From contig NZ_JAFBCA010000001.1 of assembly GCF_016907475.1 (NCBI RefSeq), positions 992,001 to 1,056,000 on the forward strand: a stretch of DNA of 64,000 nt, given 5' to 3'. Under the pieces are notes generated by a model. That model ran no database searches. It was given only the letters and a program-made list of their open reading frames with translations, and had not been told where the DNA came from. The translations under genes were made by a program, and so were the position numbers. Below, one piece after another: positions 37,327 to 46,730 of this stretch (position 1 is the first letter of the stretch; the number at the start of each line of letters is the position of its first letter). Source of the DNA: Nocardioides cavernae (GTDB taxonomy: Bacteria > Actinomycetota > Actinomycetes > Propionibacteriales > Nocardioidaceae).

Positions 37327-38937
37327 TCAGGCCAGGTCGTGCTCGCGTGCCCAGGCCGCGGCGGCCGTGCGGGTGCGGACGCCGACCTTGGTGAAGATGT
37401 TGCTGAGGTGCCGCCCGACGGTCTTCTCGCTGATCACCAGCCTGGTCGCCACCTCGCGGTTGGTCGCACCGGCCGCGACCGCAGCCAGGACCTCGACCTC
37501 CCTGTCGGTCAGCCCGCACGGGTGACTCCGCCCCTCGGCCAGTCGGGCGACGTCGGGCGCCGCGCCCAGACGACGGTAGATCGCGAGTGCCGTGGCGGCG
37601 GCTGCGTCGGCGCGGTCGGTCTCGCCGGCGGCCCGGTGGGCGTGTGCGAGCGCCTCGTGGACCGAGGCGCCGGCGTAGCGGTGTCGCTGGTCGCGGTACA
37701 CCCCGGCGGCCCGCTCCAGCAGCGGGATCGCGTCCGCCGGGCGCCCCTCGGCCATCAGCAGCGCCGCTCGGCCCTGGTCGGCCCGGGCGCGGAGCCCGGG
37801 CGTCGCGAACCACGACGCGGTGTCCGCCAGCTCGTCGACGAGCGTGCGGGCATAGTCCGGCTCGCCACCCGCCAGTGCCAGGTCGATGGCGGCGAGCAGC
37901 ATCCGCGCCCGGCCGAGGCGGGTGGCGCCCGCGAGCCCGACCCGCAGGGCGGCCAGGGCGTCGGCGGGTCGCCCCTCGTCGCGGACCAGGAGTGCGGCGC
38001 CGGGCAGCGCGTCGTGGCCGAGGCCGCCCGCGGTGGCGTACGCCTGCGCGGCCCCGGCGGCGTCGCCGCGCAGTCGTCGTACCTCGCCGAGCGTGTAGTA
38101 GCCCTCGCCGGCCAGCCAGCCGTGTGCCCCGACGAGGTCGGCGCTGCGCGCCCCGAGCTCCTCCTCGACGACCTCCCACGATCCCTCGGCGACGAGCAGC
38201 TGGAGCTCGTGGATGCGCGTGACGTGGGCGTACATGAACGTGCGGCCCTGCGGCGCTGCCCATCGGGCCATCGACTCGGTCCAGGCGCGCATCCGGGCCA
38301 GGTCGCCGAGCTCGTCGCACAGGTGGACGACCGTGCAGTAGAGGTCGCCGGACCAGAGGGGGTCGACCTGTCCGGCCACCACGGGGAGCATCGCCTCGTC
38401 GAGGTCGGCGAAGCCCTCGCCCGTCGCGCCGCGGCGCACGGCCGCCATCCCGCGTGTGGCGAGGGCGAAGCTCTCGAGGGCGGGCTCGCCGAGCTCGGCC
38501 GCCAGGTCGGCGATCTCTCGCGCCGCAGCCTCCCCCGCGTCGGCGTCGCCGGTGAGGTCCAGGTCGACGGCGTGGTCGACGTAGAGCAGGTAGCCGTGCA
38601 GGACGCCTCGCGGCAGGCCGGTGATCACCCGCCGGGCCCGCGAGAGCCACGCCGTACCCACCGGGACGTCGCCCCGGACGAACCACTGCAGCGAGAGTCG
38701 CAGCGCGCGGTCGGCTGCCAGCTCGGTCCGCCCCTCGGCGAGGAGGCGGTGGTAGACCTCCTCCTCGACCTCCATCGACTCCGGCGCGTTGCCGACCCAC
38801 CAGGCCGACTCGGCCAGGAGGCCGAGCTCGGTGGTCGGCAACCCGTCACGGGCGTCGGCGAGGTCGGCGTGGACCGCGCCCCAGTCGGGCCGCCCCCGCG
38901 CCGCGCCCGCCGCTCGCGGGACCGCGTCCGAGGTCAT
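37327..38937 (-). CDS. TPR-like LuxR-family regulator
   Basis: A 536-aa protein with a long helical-repeat body (about 30-460, Ala-rich paired helices of TPR type) and a C-terminal LuxR helix-turn-helix (LTDREVEVLAAVAAGATNRE, then VATRLVISEKTVGRHLSNIF and TKVGV). It lacks an N-terminal ATPase, unlike full LAL regulators. It lies upstream of and codirectional with the methyltransferase gene; control of it is plausible. Confidence 0.85.
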   Translation of the reverse strand: MTSDAVPRAAGAARGRPDWGAVHADLADARDGLPTTELGLLAESAWWVGNAPESMEVEEEVYHRLLAEGRTELAADRALRLSLQWFVRGDVPVGTAWLSRARRVITGLPRGVLHGYLLYVDHAVDLDLTGDADAGEAAAREIADLAAELGEPALESFALATRGMAAVRRGATGEGFADLDEAMLPVVAGQVDPLWSGDLYCTVVHLCDELGDLARMRAWTESMARWAAPQGRTFMYAHVTRIHELQLLVAEGSWEVVEEELGARSADLVGAHGWLAGEGYYTLGEVRRLRGDAAGAAQAYATAGGLGHDALPGAALLVRDEGRPADALAALRVGLAGATRLGRARMLLAAIDLALAGGEPDYARTLVDELADTASWFATPGLRARADQGRAALLMAEGRPADAIPLLERAAGVYRDQRHRYAGASVHEALAHAHRAAGETDRADAAAATALAIYRRLGAAPDVARLAEGRSHPCGLTDREVEVLAAVAAGATNREVATRLVISEKTVGRHLSNIFTKVGVRTRTAAAAWAREHDLA

Positions 38938-39040
38938 CGTCCGAGTGTCGTCCCGCCGGGTGCGCCAGGCAACGCCCGGTCCGGGCGTTTGCCCCGTCTT
39001 GCTAGGACTGGGGCACTCGTCCCCGACCGAGGAGCGACCC

Positions 39041-39403
39041 GTGGAGCTCTACCTCCCAGTGGTGGTCCTGTCCGCGATCGCCGGCCTGTTCGCCGTGGGC
39101 TCGGTGCTGATGAGCTCGGTCGTCGGACCGAAGCGCTACAACCGCGCCCGGCTCGACTCCTATGAGTGCGGCATCGATCCGGTCGCCGACCCGGGCCGCA
39201 ACGCCCGCACGATCCCGGTGCGCTACTACACCGTCGCGATGACGTTCATCATCTTCGACGTCGAGATCATGTTCCTCGTGCCGTGGGCGGTGCACTTCGA
39301 CCAGCTCGGCAGCTTCGGCTACCTCGCCGTGGTGCTGTTCATCCTCAACCTGTCGCTCGCCTACGCCTACGAGTGGCGGCGCGGCGGCCTCGACTGGGAC
39401 TGA
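39041..39403 (+). CDS. nuoA: NADH-quinone oxidoreductase subunit A (isolated copy)
   Basis: A 120-aa membrane subunit of complex I with three helices (VVLSAIAGLFAVGSVLMSSV; AMTFIIFDVEIMFLVPWA; LAVVLFILNLSLAYAYEW). Diagnostic motifs are SYECGIDP with the conserved E-C-G and FDVE in helix 2. GTG 39041 is preceded by GGAGCG. The gene normally heads a nuoA-N operon, but here no nuoB follows; the next gene is a large secreted protein on the opposite strand. Confidence 0.93.
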   Translation: MELYLPVVVLSAIAGLFAVGSVLMSSVVGPKRYNRARLDSYECGIDPVADPGRNARTIPVRYYTVAMTFIIFDVEIMFLVPWAVHFDQLGSFGYLAVVLFILNLSLAYAYEWRRGGLDWD

Positions 39404-39411
39404 CCAGGCCG

Positions 39412-42400
39412 TCAGCGCACCACCTTGAGCGCGACCACCTTCGAGCTCGAGCCGGCGACACCGGTCGCCGCTACGAACGTGGCCTTGAGCTTGTACCTGC
39501 CCGGGGTGAGCTTGGCGAGACGCACGGTCGCGCCTCCTCCGGCGCCGGCCGTCAGCTTCACCTGGCCCACGAGCTTGCGCCCGGCGTAGATCTTCACCAG
39601 GCCCAGCGGCGATGACACGCCAGTCGCCGAGACCTTGACCGTGACCTTGGCACGCTTGCCGGCCGTCACCGACTTCGGCGCCTTGAGGACGGTCTTCGAC
39701 GAGGCGGTCGTGGGGGCGGGAGTCGGCGTCGGGGTCGGCGTCGGGGTCGGGGTCGGCGTCGGGGTCGGGGTCGGCGTCGGCGTGGGCGTCGGCGTGGGCG
39801 TCGGCGTGGGCGTCGGGGTCGGAACCAGCACCCCCGCGGAGGTCACCGTGCCCGTGGCGCAGCCGGGCATCGTGGCACTCACCCGTAGCGAGACCCGCCG
39901 GCCAATGTCCGACGTGCGGACGACGTACGTCGGACCGGTCTCGCCGGCGATCGCCTGGCCGTCGACGAGCCACTGACGCGTCTGCTGGACCGACGACGGC
40001 GACCACGTCGCCTCGGGGGCCACGAGCGTCGTGCCGACCTGGCCGGAACCGGAAGGAGCGGACAGGGGTTGCGCGGTCGGCGCGTCACCCTGGACTCCCG
40101 TGGCGCCGACACTGGTGGTCGTGCCGACGGCACGCCCGGGGACGGTGCCGCTGTAGCGCACGGTGAGAACGGCACTCACGTCGACGGGTCGGACCGTGTA
40201 GGTCGCTGCGGTCTCGCCCGCGATCGGCTGGCCGTTGCGGAGCCACTGGATCGTCTGTTCGACGCCCGACAGGTTCCACACCGGGGCGGTGGCCAGGAGT
40301 TCCGTGCCTACCTTGCGGGCTCCCGAGATGCTCGGGGGCGTGGTGGCCGTGGGCGCGTCTCCGAGGAGCGCAACGACCGCGCTGCTCGTCGCGGTCCCGG
40401 TGGCGCGACCGGGGAGTGTGCCGGTGTAGCGCACGGCCAGCGAGGCGCTGACGTCCTCGGCGCGGACGGTGTAGGTCGCTGCGGTCTCGCCCGCGATCGG
40501 CTGCCCGTTGCGGAGCCACTGGATCGTCTGCTCGACGCCCGGAAGGTTCCACGCCGGGGCGGTGGCCAGGAGTTCCGTGCCTACCTTGCGGGCTCCCGAG
40601 ATGCTCGGGGGCGTGGTGGCCGTGGGCGCGTCTCCGAGGAGCGCAACGACCGCGCTGCTCGTCGCGGTCCCGGTGGCGCGACCGGGGAGTGTGCCGGTGT
40701 AGCGCACGGCGAGGGAGGTCTCGAGGTCCTCGGGCCGCACGACGTAGGACGACGTGGTCTGGCCGTCGATCGGCTGGCCGTCGCGCAGCCACTCGACGGA
40801 CTGCTGGACCCCGGAGAGGTTCCAGCTGGGCGGCGAGCTGGTCAGCGATGTGCCCACCTTGCGCGTGCCGGAGATGGTCGGCGACGAGGTGGCCTGTGGG
40901 GCCTCACCGAGCAGCCCGATGACGGGCTCGCTGGCGACGATCGCGGTGGTCCGCCCCGGCAGTGCGCCGGAGTAGCGCACGGTCAGCGACGCGTCGACGT
41001 CTTCGGGCCGCACGGTGTAGGACGACGTCGTCTGGCCGCTGATGGGCTGACCGTTGCGCAGCCACTGGATGCTCTGCTGCACGCCGGACTGGTCCCACGT
41101 CGGGGCGGTGCTGGTCAGCTTGGCGCCGACCTGGGGGCTGCCCTGGATGCTCGGCGGGGCCGACGTCGTGGCGGCTGCGCCCTCCACCGCCATGATCGCG
41201 TTGCTCAGCGAGGATGTCAGCTCCCGACCGGGAACCTCACCGACCGCCTTCAGCGTGATGGAGGCGTTGAGGTCGCCGGATGCCACGGTGTAGGTGGGTG
41301 TGGTGGCCCCGGAGATCGCGGTGTTGTTGCGCATCCACTGCAACGTCGTGGTGGCCTCGGCCGTGTCCCAGGTGGGAGCGGTGGAGGTCAGCTGGCTGCC
41401 GACCTTGCCGCTGCCGGAGATGACCGGCTCGGCGGTCACGATCGGGCCCGGAGCGCGCCTGCCCACGACGGCCGCACTGGCCGAGCTGCCGGTCCCGAAC
41501 TCCGTCGAGGTGCCGGTGACGACCACAGTGATCGAGGCATCCATGTCCTCAACGCGGACGGCGTAGGTCGTGCCGGAGGCGCCATCGACGGGTGCGCCGT
41601 TGCGACGCCACTGATAGGTATTCGTGACGCCCGGGACGTTCCACGTCGGTGGGACGGCCGTGAGCGTCGTGCCAAACACGCCAGTGCCGTCGATGCTGGC
41701 CGGGCTCGAGGCCGTCGGCACGCCGCCGACGGTGAAGGTGCGCCAAGGCCCGGGGTCGGAGTAGCGAGCGTCGACGTCGACCGACGCGACCCGCCACTGG
41801 TACGACGTGCCGACCTTCAGGGCGGTCACGGGCGCCCAGGCGGTGGCCGGGGTGGTCGTGGTCGTCGCGGATGTCGCGCCCTGGGTGCGGAACTCGACCC
41901 GATACCTGGTTGCTTCGGCGACCGCGGACCACCGCAGCACGACGCCGCGGGGTCCCACCGTGGCTCCGGCGTCGGGGGCCAAAGGCGTGGGCTGCTCGAG
42001 GGCGACCTTGAACTCGCCCACCGCCGACCAGTCACCCTTGTTGCCGGTCGGGTCGACGCGGCGCACCCGCCAGACGTACGACGTGTCAGACGCCTGCAGA
42101 GTGGCCTGACCGGCGAGACCCGTGGTGTACGCGGGGCGCTTGGTGGAACGGTTCACCTTGAGGTTGGTCGCGGAGAAGTTGCGGTCCGCGTTGGCCGCCA
42201 CCTGGATCTCGTACGAGCCGGCGAACGGCTGCGCCCGCCACGTGAAGGCGACGGACCCGCTGACCTCGGGGACCTCACCCGTGGTGGTCACGAGCGGGGA
42301 GCTGAGCTCCGGCGTGGGGCTCTTCTTGACCACCGTCCTCGTTCCCGACCAGCCGAGCTTGTTGTCGTTGACGTCAACCGGCTGCACCCGCCAGTAGAGC

Positions 42401-44922
42401 GTTCCCTCGGGGTAGAGCCTGTCCGCCGAGGTGTACGTCGGCTGGTCCACCTCGACGGTCTCGATGGGGGACGCGAAGGCCGGGTCGTCGTCGATCTGGA
42501 ACTGGTACTTCATCGCAGACTGGTAGCTCGCCTCACCCGTCGCGCCGTACGGCGTCGCAACATTCGTGTCGAAGTAGTCCCTCCAGGCGAAGGTGATCTC
42601 GGTGCTGGTGACCATGGTGCCTTTCGCCGGTGCGAGGAGCTCGAGGTCCGGCGAGGACTTGCGGAAGGCATGACGGGCCGGGTTGATGGTCGACGTCGGG
42701 TCAGGACCGCACTGGGTAGCGGACTTGCAGGGCTGGATGAACCAGTAGTACGGCGTCTGCGCCTGGCTCTCCTGCAGTGCCTTGAACGGATAGGTGAAGG
42801 TGGGCGCCCACCGGGTGTTCACGGTGCGGGGCGGAGTCGGGTCCAGCGGCGTCGTGAAGTCGCCGTCGCGCGACACGTGGACCCGGTACTCCGACGCGTA
42901 GGGAATCGGGTCCCAGTCGAGCACCGGCGTGGAGGGGACGTCGTCACAGAGCTGGTCCGCGCCGTCGGCCAGCGTCATAGCGCAGGCGTTGTCCAGGTCC
43001 AGGCTGGTGCCCGTAAGGGCGAGGCGCTGGCCGCTTACCGGTCCGAGCGGGAGCACGGTGAACGTGCCAACAGGACCTGTCTCGAGGTGACCCCCCTTGT
43101 CGTCGTACGCCGAGACCTGCCACATGTAGGTGCCCTCGGCGAGGAAACGGGTCGACACGTCGGTGGCCGCCGGGAAGGGGAGCTTCTCGGCCAGTACGGG
43201 CGCAACACCGTCAGCGAACCAGTTCCCGGTGACGCTGTCGCCGATGTCGACCCGGTAGTGGTCGGCGCCCGCCAGGGCTCCCCACCGGAGGTTGGGGGCG
43301 TCGTACGTCGCCGGAGCGCCGACCGGCTCGAGCGGAGAGCTGGTGTCGAGCCCGGCGCTGAGGGAGAAGGACCGGCCGGTGGTCATCGAGATCCGGCCGC
43401 CGTCGTCGAGGGCGCTGAGCTCGTAGCGGAACGGCCCGTCCTCCGGCTTCATCACGACGTTCATCGGGGTGAACGACGTTGAGTGGGTCCTGCGGGAGAG
43501 CAGCCGGGATCCATTGCCCTTGTAGAGGTTCACCTGGTAGTCCTCAGTACCGGGGACCGGCGCCCAGTCGAGCGTGGGCACCGCGACGGTGGAACCGTTT
43601 ACGGGCGCAGTGACACGGAAGGCCTCCCTATCCTCGTAGACGAAGGCCTGGGTGTCGGAGAAGATGCCGGCCACACCGCTCGGGTACGGCAGGTCCATCG
43701 GGCGGACCTTCCAGTAGTAGGTGCCGCCTTCGGCCCCTGGCATGCAGACGTCGAGGGGAGTCAGCTCGCCGGGCGTGTACGTCGTCCCAGCAACGGAACA
43801 CTGCACCGTGTCCAAGGTCGGCTCGGTGAAGTTCGGGTCGGTGCTGACCCAGAGCTCGTAGTGTGAGGCGTGCCGGACGGGCGTCCACTCGTAGTAGAAG
43901 TCGTCGCTGACAGTCGCCGGCGCCTGGGCAGTTCCACGGGGGTGGACGGACCTCGGGACTTCGCGCCAGACCCGGTCGAAGGCATAGTGGTCCGCCTCCG
44001 CGAGCCGGACCCAGTCCGTGGGGTTGTCGTCGAGGTCGCGGGCGCGCACGCGCCAGAAGTACTGGTCGTTGCCGAACGTCGTGCGTGGCGAGAACCGGGT
44101 GCCGTAGATCTTGGCGGGCACCGACTCCGGCGACCCGAAGTCGACGTCGTCATCGACTTGGAGCTCGTAGTACTTCGCGCCTGCGACAGGGCTCCAGTCC
44201 AGTACGACGTCCGTGATGTCCTCGTCGGAGCCCGGGCTCGTGATCTCCGGCTGGGCGATGGGCGCCACGACGTACGTCCGGATGTCGGAGTACTCGGTGG
44301 AGTAGCCATCTGTGAGGTCGGCCCGCACGCGCCAGAAGTAGGTGACGTCGGGTGCCTGGTTGTCGGGCACGACCAGTGCAGTCGCTTCGGTGGTGTACGT
44401 GCTGGGGCTGACGAATGCGTCCTCGGTGTCGACCTCGACGGTGTAGGTGGTGGCGCCGGCGACCGGGGTCCACGTCAGGAGGGGGGGATCGGCGGGCTGG
44501 GCCAACGTGATGCCGTTCTCGGGGCCTGTGAGCGTGGGGCCGGCGACAGTCCCGACCGTGAAACCGCTCGCACTCCAGTCGCTCCACACGCCTGCGGCGT
44601 CCTTGGACCGCACCTGCACGTGCTGCTGTCCCTTGGGCAGGAGCCTGGTCGGCACCGAGACGGTGTTGACGGTGGAGGACGTCCACTCCGGCGAACCGAA
44701 GGCGGGGTCGTTGTCGATGCGCACCTCGTAGCCAGCGGCGTCCTCCACGGGCTGCCAGGTCACCTCGACCGACGGACCGGTGTCTCCGGATGGCCCGGTG
44801 ATCTCCGGAGCTGCCGGTGCGGCGCTCGCGGGCGCGGCCTGGAGGGTCACCGCAGCCACGGCGAGGGTGATGGCGGTGCAGGCAAACCGGCGCACGGCAG
44901 CGCCGGACAAGGACGTGGACAT
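39412..44922 (-). CDS. Giant secreted protein with fibronectin/Ig-like repeats and a Pro-Thr linker
   Basis: An 1836-aa exported protein. Signal peptide: TAITLAVAAVTLQAAPASA. Residues 40 to about 1060 hold a series of FN3-like beta-sandwich domains (recurring W-x-P-V-x-x-A-x-x-Y-x-V and Y-x-W-R-V-R). About 1065-1690 hold seven Ig-like modules of about 90 residues with (S-I-S-G-x-x-K-V-G-T) and (Q-W-L-R-N-G-Q-P-I). A Pro-Thr run of roughly 17-20 repeats (about 39723-39825) follows, then a final Ig-like domain. There is no LPxTG or membrane tail, so it is likely released or loosely wall-bound. Two Ig modules share a roughly 158-bp identical stretch (40281-40438 and 40554-40711). Confidence 0.85.
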   Translation of the reverse strand: MSTSLSGAAVRRFACTAITLAVAAVTLQAAPASAAPAAPEITGPSGDTGPSVEVTWQPVEDAAGYEVRIDNDPAFGSPEWTSSTVNTVSVPTRLLPKGQQHVQVRSKDAAGVWSDWSASGFTVGTVAGPTLTGPENGITLAQPADPPLLTWTPVAGATTYTVEVDTEDAFVSPSTYTTEATALVVPDNQAPDVTYFWRVRADLTDGYSTEYSDIRTYVVAPIAQPEITSPGSDEDITDVVLDWSPVAGAKYYELQVDDDVDFGSPESVPAKIYGTRFSPRTTFGNDQYFWRVRARDLDDNPTDWVRLAEADHYAFDRVWREVPRSVHPRGTAQAPATVSDDFYYEWTPVRHASHYELWVSTDPNFTEPTLDTVQCSVAGTTYTPGELTPLDVCMPGAEGGTYYWKVRPMDLPYPSGVAGIFSDTQAFVYEDREAFRVTAPVNGSTVAVPTLDWAPVPGTEDYQVNLYKGNGSRLLSRRTHSTSFTPMNVVMKPEDGPFRYELSALDDGGRISMTTGRSFSLSAGLDTSSPLEPVGAPATYDAPNLRWGALAGADHYRVDIGDSVTGNWFADGVAPVLAEKLPFPAATDVSTRFLAEGTYMWQVSAYDDKGGHLETGPVGTFTVLPLGPVSGQRLALTGTSLDLDNACAMTLADGADQLCDDVPSTPVLDWDPIPYASEYRVHVSRDGDFTTPLDPTPPRTVNTRWAPTFTYPFKALQESQAQTPYYWFIQPCKSATQCGPDPTSTINPARHAFRKSSPDLELLAPAKGTMVTSTEITFAWRDYFDTNVATPYGATGEASYQSAMKYQFQIDDDPAFASPIETVEVDQPTYTSADRLYPEGTLYWRVQPVDVNDNKLGWSGTRTVVKKSPTPELSSPLVTTTGEVPEVSGSVAFTWRAQPFAGSYEIQVAANADRNFSATNLKVNRSTKRPAYTTGLAGQATLQASDTSYVWRVRRVDPTGNKGDWSAVGEFKVALEQPTPLAPDAGATVGPRGVVLRWSAVAEATRYRVEFRTQGATSATTTTTPATAWAPVTALKVGTSYQWRVASVDVDARYSDPGPWRTFTVGGVPTASSPASIDGTGVFGTTLTAVPPTWNVPGVTNTYQWRRNGAPVDGASGTTYAVRVEDMDASITVVVTGTSTEFGTGSSASAAVVGRRAPGPIVTAEPVISGSGKVGSQLTSTAPTWDTAEATTTLQWMRNNTAISGATTPTYTVASGDLNASITLKAVGEVPGRELTSSLSNAIMAVEGAAATTSAPPSIQGSPQVGAKLTSTAPTWDQSGVQQSIQWLRNGQPISGQTTSSYTVRPEDVDASLTVRYSGALPGRTTAIVASEPVIGLLGEAPQATSSPTISGTRKVGTSLTSSPPSWNLSGVQQSVEWLRDGQPIDGQTTSSYVVRPEDLETSLAVRYTGTLPGRATGTATSSAVVALLGDAPTATTPPSISGARKVGTELLATAPAWNLPGVEQTIQWLRNGQPIAGETAATYTVRAEDVSASLAVRYTGTLPGRATGTATSSAVVALLGDAPTATTPPSISGARKVGTELLATAPVWNLSGVEQTIQWLRNGQPIAGETAATYTVRPVDVSAVLTVRYSGTVPGRAVGTTTSVGATGVQGDAPTAQPLSAPSGSGQVGTTLVAPEATWSPSSVQQTRQWLVDGQAIAGETGPTYVVRTSDIGRRVSLRVSATMPGCATGTVTSAGVLVPTPTPTPTPTPTPTPTPTPTPTPTPTPTPTPTPTPAPTTASSKTVLKAPKSVTAGKRAKVTVKVSATGVSSPLGLVKIYAGRKLVGQVKLTAGAGGGATVRLAKLTPGRYKLKATFVAATGVAGSSSKVVALKVVR
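39723..39825 (-). repeat. Proline-threonine coding microsatellite
   Basis: A (GTCGG[CGT])-type hexamer run coding for (Pro-Thr)n linker in the giant secreted protein. The sequence alternates C, G and T at the third site (GTCGGC, GTCGGG, GTGGGC), with slippage potential in multiples of 6 bp, so frame is kept. Confidence 0.85.
40200..40711 (-). repeat. Near-identical 273-bp tandem Ig-module repeat
   Basis: Two neighbouring modules repeat with a 273-bp (91-aa) period. The stretch 40281-40438 is identical to 40554-40711 by eye, and flanks differ at only a few bases. This points to recent duplication or gene conversion. Confidence 0.85.
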
Positions 44923-44940
44923 GCTTCCCCCGGGGATCGC

Positions 44941-44957
44941 GTCAACTCGAACTTGAC
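44941..44957. promoter_or_regulatory. Imperfect palindrome upstream of the giant secreted protein
   Basis: GTCAACTCGAACTTGAC has arms GTCAA/TTGAC around a 7-nt centre, 19 bp upstream of the ATG at 44922. It could be a regulator site; no factor is known. Confidence 0.35.
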
Positions 44958-45038
44958 GGACGCTATGTGCCCCGGGGCAACAGCACCCGGTGATCGGTCG
45001 GAACTAGTCAGTTCGGGCCATGGAGGGTGACCTATCGG

Positions 45039-45599
45039 TCAACGGCGGCGGCGCCACCAGCGACGTTCCGGCCGCTCGGGCCGGGCGGCGGCGACGGCTG
45101 CGCGTTGGGCCTCGACCCGGGCCGTACGACGCTCGCCCCACGCGGCCACCTCGGCGTCGACGTCCCGCGGTGCGGTGATCACCGGCGGGCCGCCCTGCAG
45201 CTGCCGGCGGATCTCGATCACCCGCTTGTTGAAGTCCTCGACCTCGCGCCGCACCTCGCTCTCGGCGGTGATCTCGTCCAACCGCCCGTCGAGCTCGGCG
45301 TCCTCCTTGCGCAGGGCGAGGGCCGGCGGCAGGAGGGCGATGTTCTCGCGCTCGACGAGCTTCTTGACCCACCAGTCCGGGTCGTGGTCGACGCCGAGGT
45401 CCTCGATCGGCTTGCCCCGTCCGGGCAGGTCGTCGAACTCGCCGCGCTCCATCGCGCGGCGCACCTGGAGGTCCACCCAGCTGGACTGCTGCGCGATACG
45501 GGCAGCCGCAGCCGAGCGACCGGTGCGGTCGTCGCGCGCGCGCTCGCTGCGTACGGGCTCGACGCCGGACTCCTGTTGGGACGGCTCGAGGTCGGACAT
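45039..45599 (-). CDS. DUF1992/DnaJ-homologue-like protein
   Basis: A 186-aa protein with the DUF1992 (DnaJ homologue subfamily C member 28) signature: SWVDLQVRRAMERGEFDDLP, GRGKPIEDL, and PDWWVKKLVERENIALLPPA. The C-terminal half is a charged helix ending in a basic tail (RRWWRRRR). ATG 45599 was chosen because GGAGGTGATC lies just upstream; the ATG at 45623 would ignore this. Cellular function unknown. Confidence 0.85.
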   Translation of the reverse strand: MSDLEPSQQESGVEPVRSERARDDRTGRSAAAARIAQQSSWVDLQVRRAMERGEFDDLPGRGKPIEDLGVDHDPDWWVKKLVERENIALLPPALALRKEDAELDGRLDEITAESEVRREVEDFNKRVIEIRRQLQGGPPVITAPRDVDAEVAAWGERRTARVEAQRAAVAAARPERPERRWWRRRR

Positions 45600-45721
45600 C
45601 ACGATCACCTCCGTGCCGTCCACCCTAAACGCCCCGGCGAGCGGACCCCCGAGCCTGACTCGGGGTGGCGCAGGGGCTGACCCCGATGGTGCGGCGCGCC
45701 CGCGCGGCGCATGCTGGAGGC

Positions 45722-45973
45722 ATGGAAAAGATCCGCACGTCCCTCGCCCGTCAGGGCCTCGTCCGCTCGACCGACCGGGCCATCATCGGCGGCGTCTGCG
45801 CCGGCGTGGGCCGTCGCTTCGGGCTCACGCCGTGGGTGACCCGGCTGCTGTTCGTCATCACGCTCTTCGTTCTGCCGGGCAGCCAGATCCTGGTCTACCC
45901 GCTGCTGTGGTTCCTGATGCCGTCCGAGGACAGCATCGAGGCCGCCGCGGCCGCCCCGCACCTGCCGCGTTGA
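45722..45973 (+). CDS. PspC-domain membrane protein
   Basis: An 83-aa protein with the PspC domain (IIGGVCAGVGRRFGLTPWVT) and one hydrophobic segment with a turn (LLFVITLFVLPGSQILVYPL). PspC proteins are linked to envelope stress sensing. GGAGG lies directly before the ATG. Single gene. Confidence 0.9.
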   Translation: MEKIRTSLARQGLVRSTDRAIIGGVCAGVGRRFGLTPWVTRLLFVITLFVLPGSQILVYPLLWFLMPSEDSIEAAAAAPHLPR

Positions 45974-46033
45974 CGGCGGGGCCGCTCGTTCCGTAGGCAG
46001 TGCGGTGTCACCGGGTCCTGACAGGCTGATGAC

Positions 46034-46663
46034 ATGACGGACGTGTGGGAGCTGGTGCGCCGCGAGCGCGAGGCGCTGGTCGCGGACCTGGCCGGGCTGA
46101 GCGACGAGCAGTGGGAGTCGCCGTCGCTGTGCGGCGGCTGGACGGTCCACGACGTCGCCGCCCACCTCGTCGACAACGCCCGCACCACCCGGCTCGGCAT
46201 CGTGGCCGCCATGGTGCGCGCACGCTTCGACTTCGACCGGCAGAACGACGCCGGCGTCGCGCGCGAGAAGGGGGCGACCCCGACCGAGACGCTCGACCGC
46301 CTGCGGGCGGTGGTGGGACGGCGTACGACCCCTCCCGCTCCCCTCGACAGCCGGCTCGTCGAGGAGGTCGTCCACGGCGAGGACGTACGACGCCCGCTCG
46401 GCGTGCGCCGCGACTACCCGACGGAGACCGTCCAGCGCGCCCTTGCCCACCAGCTGAGGACGTCGGTAGGGATGGGCGGTGGCAAGCAGCGCGCGGCCGG
46501 TCTCCGGCTCGTGGCGACCGACGCCGACTGGTCCCACGGCGAGGGCGCCGAGGTCAGCGGTCCGCTGGTGTCGTTGTTGATGGCCGTCTCCGGTCGGGCC
46601 GAGGCGCTCGACGACCTGACCGGCCCCGGGCTGTCCCGGCTCGAGGGAGCGCTCACGAGCTGA
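46034..46663 (+). CDS. Maleylpyruvate isomerase-family, mycothiol-dependent-like protein
   Basis: A 209-aa protein with the N-terminal DinB-like bundle of the mycothiol maleylpyruvate isomerase family: LCGGWTVHDVAAHLVDNART holds the metal-ligand His, and RLVEEVVHGEDVRRPLGV the later conserved His-Gly-Glu-Asp. Reaction unknown; the family commonly uses mycothiol. ATG 46034. Confidence 0.85.
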   Translation: MTDVWELVRREREALVADLAGLSDEQWESPSLCGGWTVHDVAAHLVDNARTTRLGIVAAMVRARFDFDRQNDAGVAREKGATPTETLDRLRAVVGRRTTPPAPLDSRLVEEVVHGEDVRRPLGVRRDYPTETVQRALAHQLRTSVGMGGGKQRAAGLRLVATDADWSHGEGAEVSGPLVSLLMAVSGRAEALDDLTGPGLSRLEGALTS

Positions 46664-46730
46664 GGCGCTGCTCCGGGGAGGTCGTGCCGGACGGTGGCGT
46701 GGCCGTCCGCAGCGGGAGCACACTGGCGAG

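Noticed and set aside
36070..39165. 1031-aa plus-strand open frame
   Set aside because: Antisense to the methyltransferase and LuxR genes, both of which have clear motifs; composition is Arg/Val/Gly-rich shadow type.
39412..39450. LPxTG sorting signal as substrate for the sortase
   Set aside because: The giant protein ends in a beta-strand (VVALKVVR) without a motif, membrane helix or basic tail.
40069..43482. 1137-aa plus-strand open frame
   Set aside because: Antisense to the giant secreted protein, whose signal peptide and domains are unmistakable.
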